From the NCBI RefSeq assembly GCF_029714185.1, contig NZ_CP121671.1:2480001-2544000 (forward strand): DNA of 64,000 nucleotides, in the 5' to 3' direction. Shown piece after piece: positions 25,667 through 34,555 of the stretch (positions are counted from its first letter, which is position 1; each line of letters starts with the position of its first letter). This stretch comes from Halobacillus naozhouensis (GTDB lineage: Bacteria; Bacillota; Bacilli; Bacillales; Halobacillaceae). The notes beneath the pieces were generated by a model. The model was not told where the DNA came from. It made no database searches and saw only the letters and a list, made by a program, of their open reading frames with translations. Position numbers and translations under genes: made by a program.

Positions 25667-26320
25667 ATGCCAAAGGTTAGACAAGATGCCTGGTCTCATG
25701 AAGATGATCTATTATTAGCTGAAACCGTACTAAGACACATACGTGAAGGCAGTACCCAATTAAGAGCTTTCGATGAAGTTGGAGATCTGCTCAATCGTAC
25801 CTCAGCCGCCTGTGGCTTTCGTTGGAATGCTGAAGTAAGACAAAAATATGAACAAGCAGTAGAACTGGCCAAGAAACAACGTAAAGAGAAAAAGCGCAGT
25901 GAAGCAAACATGCCAAGCCCGATGGTCGTTAACACGTTTGAAGAAGAGGAAGAGGAGTATGAAGGGGATGAAATAAGGCAGGAGGTTCCTGTGGTTGCAA
26001 ATAAAGAGAGCGCTCATCAGCCTGAACCGAGCTTATCACTTTCTCAAATCATTAAACAATTAAAGGCCTATCAAAAAGAGTCTTCCAACCAGCAAAATCT
26101 AACTCAAAAATATCAGACGCTAGAAAATGAAAATAAAAAACTTGCATCTATGAATCAACAATTAACCAGTCAATTGAATTCCATGACGGAGGATTATCAA
26201 GCTTTAATACAAATCATGGATCGTGCTAGAAAAATGGTTATGTTCGATGACCAAGATTATTCTCAGAGACCACAATTTCGAATGGAGAAAAACGGAAACC
26301 TCGAACATGTTGTACGATAA
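25667..26320 (+). CDS. RsfA-family prespore transcription regulator, 217 aa
   Basis: The N-terminal Myb/SANT-like domain RQDAWSHEDDLLLAETVLRHIREGSTQLRAFDEVGDLLNRTSAACGFRWNAEVR is diagnostic for the RsfA family, which modulates sigma-F genes in the forespore. An acidic linker follows, then a C-terminal coiled coil (about residues 145-190). Start ATG 25667 has GGAG at 8 nt; the ATG six bases upstream is too close to it. It could be rsfA itself or a paralogue, so no symbol is given. Confidence 0.85.
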   Translation: MPKVRQDAWSHEDDLLLAETVLRHIREGSTQLRAFDEVGDLLNRTSAACGFRWNAEVRQKYEQAVELAKKQRKEKKRSEANMPSPMVVNTFEEEEEEYEGDEIRQEVPVVANKESAHQPEPSLSLSQIIKQLKAYQKESSNQQNLTQKYQTLENENKKLASMNQQLTSQLNSMTEDYQALIQIMDRARKMVMFDDQDYSQRPQFRMEKNGNLEHVVR

Positions 26321-26329
26321 TCTAAACTT

Positions 26330-26358
26330 AAAGCAGCCATTGAATGGGCTGCTTTTTT
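26330..26358 (+). terminator. Terminator of the rsfA-type gene
   Basis: AAAGCAGCC (26330-26338) / GGCTGCTTT (26347-26355), then a T run. Confidence 0.9.
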
Positions 26359-26375
26359 ATGTAACAAAAAGAAAT

Positions 26376-26584
26376 AAAAAAAACCAATCCCAATTGTGCC
26401 GTTGTATCATGAGTTTTGAACCCGCTCCAGGCAGGTGGGTGCCCTGCTCCGCACTTCTTGCGTCCTCTCATTATAGTAATGAGGCTTGCATTCCATGCGG
26501 AAACTCCAAGCTCCCGTCTCAAAAATGTTCGGTCAAAACGTACATTCGAACAACGTACACATCAGGATTGGTTTCTTTAATTGT
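26376..26584 (-). ncRNA. ssrS: 6S RNA (BsrA/6S-1 type)
   Basis: Between aspS and the rsfA-type gene, where B. subtilis encodes 6S-1 RNA. The ends pair: GAAACCAATCC at the 5' end with GGATTGGTTT at the 3' end, followed by an 8-10 nt T run (terminator). The middle has the open-promoter mimic around ACTATAATGAG, flanked by long helices (e.g. GGAATGCAAGC opposite GACGCAAGAAGTGC). ACGTTTTGACCGAAC in the 5' arm resembles Bacillus 6S-1. It sequesters sigma-A RNA polymerase in stationary phase. Exact 5' end is estimated from the promoter. Confidence 0.88.
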
Positions 26585-26590
26585 ATTCAA

Positions 26591-26619
26591 ATCATAGCAT
26601 AAATATTTCTGCTAATCAA
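26591..26619 (-). promoter_or_regulatory. Promoter of 6S RNA
   Basis: TTGATT (26614-26619), 17-bp spacer, extended -10 TGCTATGAT (hexamer 26591-26596), on the minus strand. The predicted start is about 6-7 nt upstream of the terminal helix of the 6S RNA. Confidence 0.8.
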
Positions 26620-26647
26620 GGTGATATGCTTGAAGTTTTTACCTGCT

Positions 26648-28417
26648 TTAGTCCTGTTTTTTCTTTTTAAGCTGCAAGTGCAATTCATCTAATTGAGCCT
26701 CGCTTACACTCCCAGGTGCATTTGTAAGAGGGTCCTGGGCAGAAGCCGTTTTTGGAAATAAAATGGTGTCACGCAAATTAGTTCTGCCGGCTAACAGCAT
26801 AATAAACCGGTCAAAACCTAGCGCAATTCCGCCATGTGGCGGGGTTCCGTATTCCAGGGCTTCTAATAAGAACCCAAATTGCTCTCCAGCTTCTTCTTTA
26901 GAGAAGCCAAGCACCTCGAACATGCGCTCCTGCATGTCTTTTTGGTAAATACGTAACGAACCTCCGCCTAACTCATATCCGTTCAATACAATGTCATACG
27001 CCTCAGCCATCGCATTTCCTGGGTTATTATTTAATTCCTCAATATTCCCATGTGCTGGCATTGTAAATGGATGGTGGGCAGCAAAGTATCTTCCTTCTTC
27101 CTCGTCATATTCAAATAACGGCCAATCCGTTACCCAGAGGAAGTTAAACTTTGTTTGGTCAATTAACTCAAGCTGCTTTCCAAGCTTTAACCGAAGCGCA
27201 CCTAAGCTATCCAGTACTACAGATGTTTTGTCGGCTACAAATAGAAGCAAGTCTCCTTCTTCTGCCGTTAACGCTTCTTTCAATTGAACTGCATCTTGTT
27301 CAGAAAAGAATTTGGAAATCGGGCCATTCAATCCTCCGTCCTTCACTTTCAGCCAGGCAAGACCCTTGGCACCATATACCTTAACATCGTCAGTAAGATT
27401 ATCAATATCCTTTCTTGAGAATGTGTCAGCTTGACCCTTGACGTTAATGGCGCTGACACGGCCTTCTGAAGCTACTGCCCCGCTGAATACTTTAAAATCA
27501 GAGTCCTTAACTACTTCAGATACATTAACAAGTTCCATGTCAAAGCGCGTATCCGGTTTATCAGAACCGAAGCGATCCATCGCTTCCTGATATGGCATTT
27601 TCTCAAAAGGCGTTGGAATGTCGATTCCCTTGACATCCTTCAATACTTTGGACATCATTCTTTCCGTCATCGCCATAATCTCTTCTTTATTCATGAATGA
27701 GGTTTCGATGTCGACTTGGGTGAATTCAGGTTGACGATCTGCACGTAAATCTTCATCACGGAAGCAACGGGCAATTTGATAATATTTTTCAAACCCTGAC
27801 ATCATCAACATCTGCTTAAATAACTGCGGTGATTGTGGAAGGGCATAAAATTCTCCCTCATGTACTCGGCTCGGTACTAAGTAATCACGCGCCCCCTCCG
27901 GAGTACTTTTTGTTAAAAGCGGTGTTTCCATTTCAAGATAACCTTCGTCATTTAAAAATGTACGGATAGATTGGGTTGCTTGATGCCTGAGCTTAAACGT
28001 TTCCTGCATTTCTTTTCTGCGAAGATCCAAGTAACGATACTTTAAACGAAGATCTTCGGAGACTTCTGAGTGGTCCTCAAGCATGAATGGCGGTGTCTTC
28101 GCTTTGTTAAGCACGTTAACTTCCTGAGCCAGTACTTCGATGTCACCTGTTGCCATGTTTTTATTAACCGTTCCTGCGTCACGTTCAACGACTTGACCAA
28201 CGACTTCCAGCACGTATTCGGTACGAACCTGTTCAGCTAATTGAAGAGCCTCTTTTGATACCTCAGGGTTGAAAACGACCTGGACAACACCTGATCTATC
28301 TCTTAAATCAATGAATATAAGCCCGCCAAGGTCACGGCGTTTCTGTACCCAGCCCTTCAAAGTTACTTGAGCTTCTATATCAGAGGTTCGTATCGTTCCA
28401 CATTCTGTACGATGCAT
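26648..28417 (-). CDS. aspS: Aspartyl-tRNA synthetase, 589 aa
   Basis: Class II synthetase. N-terminal OB-fold anticodon-binding domain (VTLKGWVQKRRDLGGLIFIDLRDRSG), then the core with motif 2 ARCFRDEDLRADRQPEFTQVDIE and motif 3 GIALGFDRFIMLLAG; the bacterial GAD insertion lies between. Length is normal. It starts one base after hisS ends, so the two form one operon behind the T-box at 29750-30031. No clear terminator separates it from the 6S RNA promoter. Confidence 0.97.
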   Translation of the reverse strand: MHRTECGTIRTSDIEAQVTLKGWVQKRRDLGGLIFIDLRDRSGVVQVVFNPEVSKEALQLAEQVRTEYVLEVVGQVVERDAGTVNKNMATGDIEVLAQEVNVLNKAKTPPFMLEDHSEVSEDLRLKYRYLDLRRKEMQETFKLRHQATQSIRTFLNDEGYLEMETPLLTKSTPEGARDYLVPSRVHEGEFYALPQSPQLFKQMLMMSGFEKYYQIARCFRDEDLRADRQPEFTQVDIETSFMNKEEIMAMTERMMSKVLKDVKGIDIPTPFEKMPYQEAMDRFGSDKPDTRFDMELVNVSEVVKDSDFKVFSGAVASEGRVSAINVKGQADTFSRKDIDNLTDDVKVYGAKGLAWLKVKDGGLNGPISKFFSEQDAVQLKEALTAEEGDLLLFVADKTSVVLDSLGALRLKLGKQLELIDQTKFNFLWVTDWPLFEYDEEEGRYFAAHHPFTMPAHGNIEELNNNPGNAMAEAYDIVLNGYELGGGSLRIYQKDMQERMFEVLGFSKEEAGEQFGFLLEALEYGTPPHGGIALGFDRFIMLLAGRTNLRDTILFPKTASAQDPLTNAPGSVSEAQLDELHLQLKKKKQD

Positions 28418-28418
28418 A

Positions 28419-29699
28419 TTATTCTCTCCCGTCTAATTCTTGTTTTACATACCCTGTAATTTCTTCTAAAGGAAGTTCAAACTGATCACCGCTCACCATA
28501 TTTTTAACAGTAGCAGCATTCTGTTCAAGCTCCCGTTCGCCGAGTACAACGACATATTTAGCATTTAACCTGTCGGCAGCCTTGAACTGGCCTTTCATTT
28601 TTTTACCTTGATAATCTTTATCTGCTTGTATTCCAGCATTTCGCAAATTATAGGTTAGACGAACAGCTTCTTGCTCAGCCTCTTCACCGAGTGCTACGAC
28701 ATAACAATCAAGTGATTCCTCAATTGGTAATTCTATTCCTTCTGCCTCAAGCGCCATCAGCAAACGTTCAAGGCTCATGGCAAATCCAATTCCTGACGTT
28801 TCTGGACCACCCACTTCTTCTACAAGGCCGTTGTAACGTCCACCGCCACTTAAAGTAGTAATCGCTCCAAACCCGTCTGCATCACTCATTATTTCAAATG
28901 CAGTATGGTTATAATAATCCAGTCCTCGGACTAAATTAGCGTCAATGACGTAATCGATCCCCATCGCCTGCAAGTGATTTTTCACATCTTCAAAATACTT
29001 TCTAGACTCACCATTCAAGTAGTCCAATATCGATGGGGCCGATTCCATGGCAGGATGATCTTTATCCTTTTTACAGTCAAGTACGCGTAGTGGATTTTGT
29101 TCGAGACGTAATTGACAATCCGAGCAGAGTTCATTTTTGTGAGGCTCAAAATGACGAACAAGGGCATCTTTATGCGCTTCTCTACTTTCGTGATCCCCAA
29201 GACTATTCAAAACTAGTTTTAAAGAGGTCAAACCGAGCCCCTGATAAGCATTCATAGCTAATGCCATCACCTCAGCGTCCACCGAAGGATCATTGCTGCC
29301 AAGCGCTTCTACCCCAAATTGTACAAATTGCCGCATTCTCCCCTGCTGAGGTCTTTCATAGCGAAACATCGGACCAATATAGAATAATTTTGTCGGCTGG
29401 TTTGGCTGACCAAATAGTTTATTTTGCACAAACGAACGGACAACGGATGCTGTACCCTCCGGACGCAGGGTAATACTCCGGTCACCACGGTCTGTAAATG
29501 TGTACATTTCTTTCTGGACGATATCTGTGCTGTCCCCCACACTACGCTGAAACAATTCTGTATGTTCGAAAATAGGTGTTCTAATTTCTTTATAGTTGTA
29601 TCGACGACTTAGCTCAATAAGCTGTTGTTCCACATATTGCCATTTTTCCGAAGTACCAGGTAAAATATCCTGTGTACCACGTGGTGCTCTCATATTCAT
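28419..29699 (-). CDS. hisS: Histidyl-tRNA synthetase, 426 aa
   Basis: Class II synthetase. Motif 1 region RGTQDILPG..., motif 2 LFYIGPMFRYERPQQGRMRQFVQFGVE, the His-specific signatures LVRGLDYYNHTAFEI and SGGGRYNGLVEEVGG, and motif 3 GIGFAMSLERLLMAL; a C-terminal anticodon-binding domain follows. The start ATG 29699 has AAGGAGG 7 nt upstream. It is the first gene of the hisS-aspS operon, whose leader reads Asp. Confidence 0.97.
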   Translation of the reverse strand: MNMRAPRGTQDILPGTSEKWQYVEQQLIELSRRYNYKEIRTPIFEHTELFQRSVGDSTDIVQKEMYTFTDRGDRSITLRPEGTASVVRSFVQNKLFGQPNQPTKLFYIGPMFRYERPQQGRMRQFVQFGVEALGSNDPSVDAEVMALAMNAYQGLGLTSLKLVLNSLGDHESREAHKDALVRHFEPHKNELCSDCQLRLEQNPLRVLDCKKDKDHPAMESAPSILDYLNGESRKYFEDVKNHLQAMGIDYVIDANLVRGLDYYNHTAFEIMSDADGFGAITTLSGGGRYNGLVEEVGGPETSGIGFAMSLERLLMALEAEGIELPIEESLDCYVVALGEEAEQEAVRLTYNLRNAGIQADKDYQGKKMKGQFKAADRLNAKYVVVLGERELEQNAATVKNMVSGDQFELPLEEITGYVKQELDGRE

Positions 29700-29749
29700 A
29701 ATGTTTCCTCCTTGAAAATTATCTCATGATCCAAATTTTTTAGACCATA

Positions 29750-30031
29750 TAAAAAACTCCCGTCCCTTTTCTATATCCATATAGAAAAGGGACGGGAGTT
29801 GAAGGCCCGCGTTGCCACCCTGGTTGAGGTGAACCATACACCCCCACTCGATAAACAGTTAACGCCTGTATAAACGTTCACACCTACTGTGGATTCGATG
29901 CGAAACCTAAGAAATGTCTTTCATCTAATCATTATAGAGAAATGTTTTCAGCCAAATGACATTTCCTCTCTGTCTACATAGAATCAGATTACTCTTTTCC
30001 TCAATGGTTTTATTCGATTCATTTAGAATTG
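29750..30031 (-). promoter_or_regulatory. T-box riboswitch of hisS-aspS with an Asp specifier
   Basis: T-box GGGUGGCAACGCGGG at 29804-29819 and a 22-bp perfect attenuator stem (29755-29776 / 29779-29800) with T run. Stem I: AGUA faces GAAA-GAC-A on the 3' side, lower helix GGAAA/UUUCU. By the same register as the alaS leader the specifier is GAC (Asp) at 29916-29918; a His codon CAU overlaps it at 29914-29916. The bulge UGGC pairs with discriminator G73, the tRNA-Asp base. Confidence 0.9.
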
Positions 30032-30037
30032 ATTACT

Positions 30038-30067
30038 ATCATATAGTTTTAGGTGTTCCGCTGTCAA
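30038..30067 (-). promoter_or_regulatory. Promoter of the hisS-aspS leader
   Basis: TTGACA (30062-30067), 18-bp spacer, TATGAT (30038-30043), minus strand. It gives a leader of about 330 nt, usual for a T-box RNA. Confidence 0.85.
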
Positions 30068-30218
30068 GCTTATCATTCTAGAAAAATAAAGCAGACTTTC
30101 CAATCCCCGCATTACATTCTTACAATCACTGAAAATTTTTAGGCAATTCGGGCAGGTTATGGTAAACTTTTCTCGAATATGTGTAAAATCAGCAAAATAT
30201 GGAGGTGGATACAAAAGT

Positions 30219-31538
30219 ATGAAGCAATGGCTATCATTTATATTTATTCTGACCAGCTTAATCTGGTTAATGCCTAATTTAGTTCATGCAAACAAAGCTG
30301 TAATACAGGTAGACCATCTGAATATCAGATCAGGTCCAAGTCTGTCACATTCCATTATTGGGAAAGCTCATAACGATGAAACCTATCAAATTGTAGATAG
30401 AAAAGATGATTGGGTCCAAATACAATGGAACGATAAAAAAGGCTGGGTCGCTGGGTATCTAGTTAAAATGAAGAAAGAGCAGCCCGTGACATCGGAAGCA
30501 GATCATTTACGCGTCCGATCCGAACCAACATCTCTAGGAGAAGTAACTGTAACAGCCGCAATTTTGAATGTAAGAAGTCAAAGTTCTACCAATAGTTCCG
30601 TTATTGCTCAAGTAAGCAAAGGAAAAACATTTACGTATATTGCAGAAAGCAAAGGCTGGTATCAGATAAAACTGGATGACACTAAAACCGGATGGGTTGC
30701 AGGATGGCTCGTAACAAGTGATGCTGCTGAAAATAGCACCACGTCTCGTACAGAAGTGACGAAGGTAACTCTTCAATTTAATGGCACAAATATTAGATCT
30801 GGTCCATCTTCGGACACAACAGTACTAGCACGCGCTCATAAAGGCGAGCAATTTAACGTATTGGGTAAGGAAGACCAATGGTATAAAATCCAATACAAAG
30901 GGAAAGAAGCCTATGTAGCGGGATGGATTGTGAAAGAAGAAACTTCTTCGAATGCCCCTCCCCCCGTTCCTTCTCCATCAGCCCCATCTGGCTCCGGTGG
31001 TTTGGACAGTAAAACCATTGTGGTCGATGCGGGGCATGGAGGATTTGATCCTGGATCAATTGGCGTAAGTGGAAGCTATGAAAAGACACTGACCCTGCAA
31101 ACGGCTCAACAGTTGAAGCAAACACTGGAACAAAACGGAGCTCAAGTAATCATGACCCGCTCCAATGATTCATATGTATCGTTGTCAGCGAGGACCATCA
31201 TTTCAAATGCTTCACAGGCGGACCTTTTCATAAGTGTTCATTATAATAGCTACCCACAAGCTGCTAGTGCAACTGGAATTAACACATACTATTATCATAG
31301 CAACGCAAAATCACTTGCAAGCAACATTCAATCTGGCATGGTTGGCACTACTAAATTAAGGGACCGCGGTATTAGGCATGGCGACTTCCATGTACTGAGA
31401 AATAATAACAAACCGGCTGTTTTGCTTGAACTAGGGTTCCTATCAAACCCCAATGAAGAACAAACAGTCAGCAGCACAAGTTACCAGAAAAAAGTTAGCC
31501 AGGGAATTAAAAATGGCCTCGAAAACTATTTCAACTAA
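30219..31538 (+). CDS. Secreted N-acetylmuramoyl-L-alanine amidase with SH3b repeats, 439 aa
   Basis: Peptidoglycan hydrolase. A signal peptide (MKQWLSFIFILTSLIWLMPNLVHA) is followed by three SH3b wall-binding domains starting near residues 27, 100 and 180, each with a NVRS/NIRSGPS-type motif. After a Pro/Ser linker comes an Amidase_3 domain: VVDAGHGGFDPG (zinc His), SYEKTLTLQ (zinc Glu), FISVHYNSYP (zinc His) and LLELGFLSNPNEEQ (catalytic Glu). Start ATG 30219 with GGAGGTGG upstream. Same place as B. subtilis yrvJ. Confidence 0.92.
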   Translation: MKQWLSFIFILTSLIWLMPNLVHANKAVIQVDHLNIRSGPSLSHSIIGKAHNDETYQIVDRKDDWVQIQWNDKKGWVAGYLVKMKKEQPVTSEADHLRVRSEPTSLGEVTVTAAILNVRSQSSTNSSVIAQVSKGKTFTYIAESKGWYQIKLDDTKTGWVAGWLVTSDAAENSTTSRTEVTKVTLQFNGTNIRSGPSSDTTVLARAHKGEQFNVLGKEDQWYKIQYKGKEAYVAGWIVKEETSSNAPPPVPSPSAPSGSGGLDSKTIVVDAGHGGFDPGSIGVSGSYEKTLTLQTAQQLKQTLEQNGAQVIMTRSNDSYVSLSARTIISNASQADLFISVHYNSYPQAASATGINTYYYHSNAKSLASNIQSGMVGTTKLRDRGIRHGDFHVLRNNNKPAVLLELGFLSNPNEEQTVSSTSYQKKVSQGIKNGLENYFN

Positions 31539-31561
31539 GATTACTAAAACTCCTATACACG

Positions 31562-31600
31562 ATAAAACAAGCCTGCAGCTAAGCTGCAGGCTTGTTTTAT
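31562..31600. terminator. Bidirectional terminator between the amidase gene and dtd
   Basis: A 19-bp almost perfect palindrome (31562-31580 / 31582-31600) with A- and T-rich ends, at the meeting point of convergent genes. It overlaps the dtd stop codon. Confidence 0.93.
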
Positions 31601-32046
31601 TTTGTGTTCTTACTATCTAATATCAATGTTACAGGTCCTGTATTCGTTAACTGTACATTCATCATAGACCCAAATTTACCGGTTTCAACCTTTATCCCTT
31701 CACCTCTTACCATTTCATTGAAGCGTTCGTATAGTTGACTGGCGATATCAGGCTTCGCCGCTTCCATAAAATTAGGACGTCTCCCTTTACGAGTATCTCC
31801 ATATAAAGTGAACTGGGAGATTGAGAGCAATCCTCCTTTGACATCGTGTAAGGAGCGATTCATTTTTCCTTCCTCATCTTCAAAAATTCTCAGGTGTGGA
31901 ATTTTATTCGCCAAATAACGAGCATCTTCTTCCGTATCTTCATGCGTAACCCCCAGCAAGACAACAAGTCCTTCTTGGATAGCCCCCATTTGCTCCTGTT
32001 CTACTTCAACCGAGGCATTTACTGCTCTTTGTATTACAGCTCTCAT
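31597..32046 (-). CDS. dtd: D-aminoacyl-tRNA deacylase, 149 aa
   Basis: Hydrolyses D-amino acids and glycine mischarged on tRNA. The signature SQFTLYGDTRKGRRP and the C-terminal LTNTGPVTLILD (Gly-cisPro motif GPVT) are intact. ATG 32046 (MRAVIQRA) has AGAAGGA upstream; longer frames have no ribosome site. Directly downstream of relA (22 nt). Confidence 0.96.
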   Translation of the reverse strand: MRAVIQRAVNASVEVEQEQMGAIQEGLVVLLGVTHEDTEEDARYLANKIPHLRIFEDEEGKMNRSLHDVKGGLLSISQFTLYGDTRKGRRPNFMEAAKPDIASQLYERFNEMVRGEGIKVETGKFGSMMNVQLTNTGPVTLILDSKNTK

Positions 32047-32068
32047 GCTTATCCTTCTCCTTCTACTC

Positions 32069-34273
32069 TTATTGCATAACACGACGAACCGTATACACGT
32101 CGTGAATTTGTTTGATTCGCTCCACAATTTTACGTAAGTGGTCTGTATTTTGGATAAGAATAGTAATATGGATGGTTGCCATTTTATTACGGTCAGACTT
32201 CCCAGAGACAGCAGTTATATTCGTTTTCGTTTCATTGACAGCCTGCAGCACTTCATTTAGCAGCCCGCGGCGGTCATAACCCCATATTTCCAAGTCAACA
32301 TGATATTGTTTCGTATCCTGCGGTCCTTTTTCCCAGTGAACGGGGAGTAGCCGTGCTCTAGCTTCCTCCGTATGGACATTTGGACAATCCGCCCGGTGAA
32401 CGGATACTCCCCTGCCCTTGGTTATATAGCCGACAATCTCGTCGCCAGGTACAGGGTTGCAGCATTTTGACAAGCGAACAAGAAGGTTGTCCACTCCCTC
32501 CACTCGAACGCCTGAGTCTCTTTTGCCAGTCTTTGAAGATCTTTTTATTTCAGTAGTGGTGACATCAGCCAAAGTCTCCTCTAGGTTCTGCTCTTTTTGC
32601 TGCTGTTTCCTGATTTTTTCAGTTAACCGGGTAGCAATTTGGGCAGCTGTGATCCCCTGGTACCCAACAGCAGCAAACATATCCTCTTCATTGGTAAAAT
32701 TAAACTTTTCAGCCACACGATTAAGGTTCTCCATCGTGAAAACTTCTTTCGGCTGAATATCAAGGTTTCGTATTTCACGTTCTACCATTTCGCGACCTTT
32801 TGTAACGTTCTCTTCTTTTCGCTGCCGCTTGAAAAACTGTTTGATTTTACTTTTGGCTTGAGAGGTTTGGGTGAGCTTAATCCAGTCTTTAGACGGACCG
32901 TACGAGTGCTTAGAAGTCATCATTTCGACGATATCGCCTGTCTTTAACTGATAATCGAGCGGCTCCATCTTCCCATTCACCTTTGCCCCAATAGTCTGGT
33001 TTCCTACCTCCGTATGAATTCGATAGGCAAAATCAATAGGTACAGACCCTGACGGCAGTTCGATCACGTCCCCTTTAGGTGTGAAAACATAGACCATGTC
33101 CGAAAACAAATCAACTTTTAAGGACTCCATAAATTCTTCGGCATCATGGGTTTCATTTTGCCAGTCCAAAATCTCACGGAACCATGTAAGCTTTTCCTCA
33201 AAAGATTGAACAACCGGTGTCTGTTTGCCTTCTTTGTAGGCCCAATGAGCAGCGATCCCATATTCCGCAATCTCATGCATATCGTGGGTGCGAATCTGCA
33301 CTTCCAGAGGGTCACCTTTTGGTCCAATAACGGTAGTGTGCAACGATTGATACAAATTAGGTTTAGGCATGGCAATATAGTCTTTAAATCGTCCAGGCAT
33401 TGGTTTCCAGCATGTATGAATAATACCTAATACGGCATAACAATCTTTTATACTGTCGACTTGTATTCTGACTGCCAGTAAGTCATAAATTTCATTGAAT
33501 TGTTTGTTTTGTAAGACCATCTTGCGATAAATACTATATAAATGCTTAGGCCGTCCATTCAAATCTGCTTCAATATTTACATCTCTCAACTGCTCACGAA
33601 TTTCATCAATAACTTCATCTATATAGGATTCACGTTCATTACGCTTCTGCTTCATTAAATGAACAATCCGGTAATACTGCTGTGGATTTAAATAACGCAG
33701 AGCAGTATCTTCCAGTTCCCACTTAATAGTAGAAATTCCGAGCCGGTGAGCGAGCGGTGCGAAAATTTCTAATGTTTCATTTGAAATTCGCCGCTGCTTT
33801 TCTGGAGGAAGATGCTTTAATGTTCGCATATTGTGCAAACGATCAGCTAGTTTAATTAAAATCACACGCATATCTTTCGCCATCGCAACAAACATTTTAC
33901 GATGGTTCTCAGCTTGCTGTGCTTCTTTTGATTTATATTTAATTTTTCCTAATTTTGTTACCCCATCGACAAGCATAGACACTTCCGTGTTAAATGCTTC
34001 CTCAATCTCTTCTAATTTAATCTCCGTATCTTCTACCACATCGTGAAGAAAACCGCCCGCAATCGTTTCAGGATCCATCTCAAGGTTAACTAGAATACCG
34101 GCAACTTGAATCGGGTGGATAATGTACGGCTCCCCAGATTTTCGGTATTGCTCACTGTGAGCCTCATTGGCAAACTCAAAAGCCTTGCGAATAAATGCAA
34201 GGTCATCCTTATTCATATAGTGTCCTGCCTGCTCTATTACTTCTTCAGCTGTAAGTATGTTATCTTTAGCCAT
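32069..34273 (-). CDS. relA: Bifunctional (p)ppGpp synthetase/hydrolase RelA, 734 aa
   Basis: Stringent-response enzyme. Domains in order: HD hydrolase with GGFLHDVVEDTE (about 70-80), synthetase with RLKHLYSIYRKM-type motif HLYSIYRKMVLQNKQFNEIYDLLAVRI, TGS (VYVFTPKGDVIELPSGSVPIDFAYRIHTEVG), zinc-finger/Cys region LVRLSKCCNPVPGDEIVGYITKGRGVSVHRADC, and C-terminal ACT. The HD motif is intact, so both activities are expected. Length equals B. subtilis RelA (734 aa). Confidence 0.97.
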   Translation of the reverse strand: MAKDNILTAEEVIEQAGHYMNKDDLAFIRKAFEFANEAHSEQYRKSGEPYIIHPIQVAGILVNLEMDPETIAGGFLHDVVEDTEIKLEEIEEAFNTEVSMLVDGVTKLGKIKYKSKEAQQAENHRKMFVAMAKDMRVILIKLADRLHNMRTLKHLPPEKQRRISNETLEIFAPLAHRLGISTIKWELEDTALRYLNPQQYYRIVHLMKQKRNERESYIDEVIDEIREQLRDVNIEADLNGRPKHLYSIYRKMVLQNKQFNEIYDLLAVRIQVDSIKDCYAVLGIIHTCWKPMPGRFKDYIAMPKPNLYQSLHTTVIGPKGDPLEVQIRTHDMHEIAEYGIAAHWAYKEGKQTPVVQSFEEKLTWFREILDWQNETHDAEEFMESLKVDLFSDMVYVFTPKGDVIELPSGSVPIDFAYRIHTEVGNQTIGAKVNGKMEPLDYQLKTGDIVEMMTSKHSYGPSKDWIKLTQTSQAKSKIKQFFKRQRKEENVTKGREMVEREIRNLDIQPKEVFTMENLNRVAEKFNFTNEEDMFAAVGYQGITAAQIATRLTEKIRKQQQKEQNLEETLADVTTTEIKRSSKTGKRDSGVRVEGVDNLLVRLSKCCNPVPGDEIVGYITKGRGVSVHRADCPNVHTEEARARLLPVHWEKGPQDTKQYHVDLEIWGYDRRGLLNEVLQAVNETKTNITAVSGKSDRNKMATIHITILIQNTDHLRKIVERIKQIHDVYTVRRVMQ

Positions 34274-34326
34274 ATCATCACCCTGATTTCTGTATGCTTC
34301 TTCACAAATTTTGTGGTTTGCTTACC

Positions 34327-34355
34327 ATTATCAAAAAAAGCTTGTCAATTGTAAA
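34327..34355 (-). promoter_or_regulatory. Promoter of relA
   Basis: TTTACA (34350-34355), 17-bp spacer with a run of seven T, GATAAT (34327-34332), minus strand. The start would be about 47 nt before the relA ATG. Confidence 0.7.
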
Positions 34356-34409
34356 GGAAAAACGTCTAAAAAACGGATTTACTTGACCATCCCTTGAACG
34401 TTTCGTGTC

Positions 34410-34520
34410 TTTTACATGCAAGGAGAGTAAGAAGCTCGGTTAGCGGCAGCAGCGTAGCACAACCACTAACCGAACTTCCTCATTGCCAGTCCACTGATGT
34501 CGGTCCCTTTACGTGTAAAA
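34410..34520. other. Structured spacer between apt and relA
   Basis: GAAGCTCGGTTAG (34431-34443) and CTAACCGAACTTC (34466-34478) form a 13-bp stem with one mismatch and a 22-nt loop. TTTTACA near 34410 and TGTAAAA near 34514 could form an outer stem. No T run follows the main stem. It is downstream of apt on the minus strand and upstream of relA. Its role is unknown; a small RNA is one possibility. Confidence 0.4.
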
Positions 34521-34524
34521 CAAA

Positions 34525-34547
34525 GAGCGCCCTGTAAAAGGACACTC
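34525..34547 (-). terminator. Terminator of apt
   Basis: GAGCGCCC (34525-34532) / GGACACTC (34540-34547); two pairs are G-U only in the minus-strand RNA, then TTTGTTTT. It ends the recJ-apt unit. Confidence 0.7.
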
Positions 34548-34555
34548 TCGTTCTT

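Noticed and set aside
26223..26597. 124-aa plus-strand frame across the rsfA-type gene end and 6S RNA
   Set aside because: It lies over the terminator and the 6S RNA, with no family signature.
29931..29959. TATAAT at 29931-29936 as the hisS promoter
   Set aside because: It falls inside Stem I of the T-box leader. The TTGACA-N18-TATGAT promoter at 30038-30067 gives the full leader.
31597..32127. Longer Dtd starting at 32127
   Set aside because: The extension overlaps relA, has no ribosome site and is not seen in Dtd proteins, which start MRAVIQR or similar.
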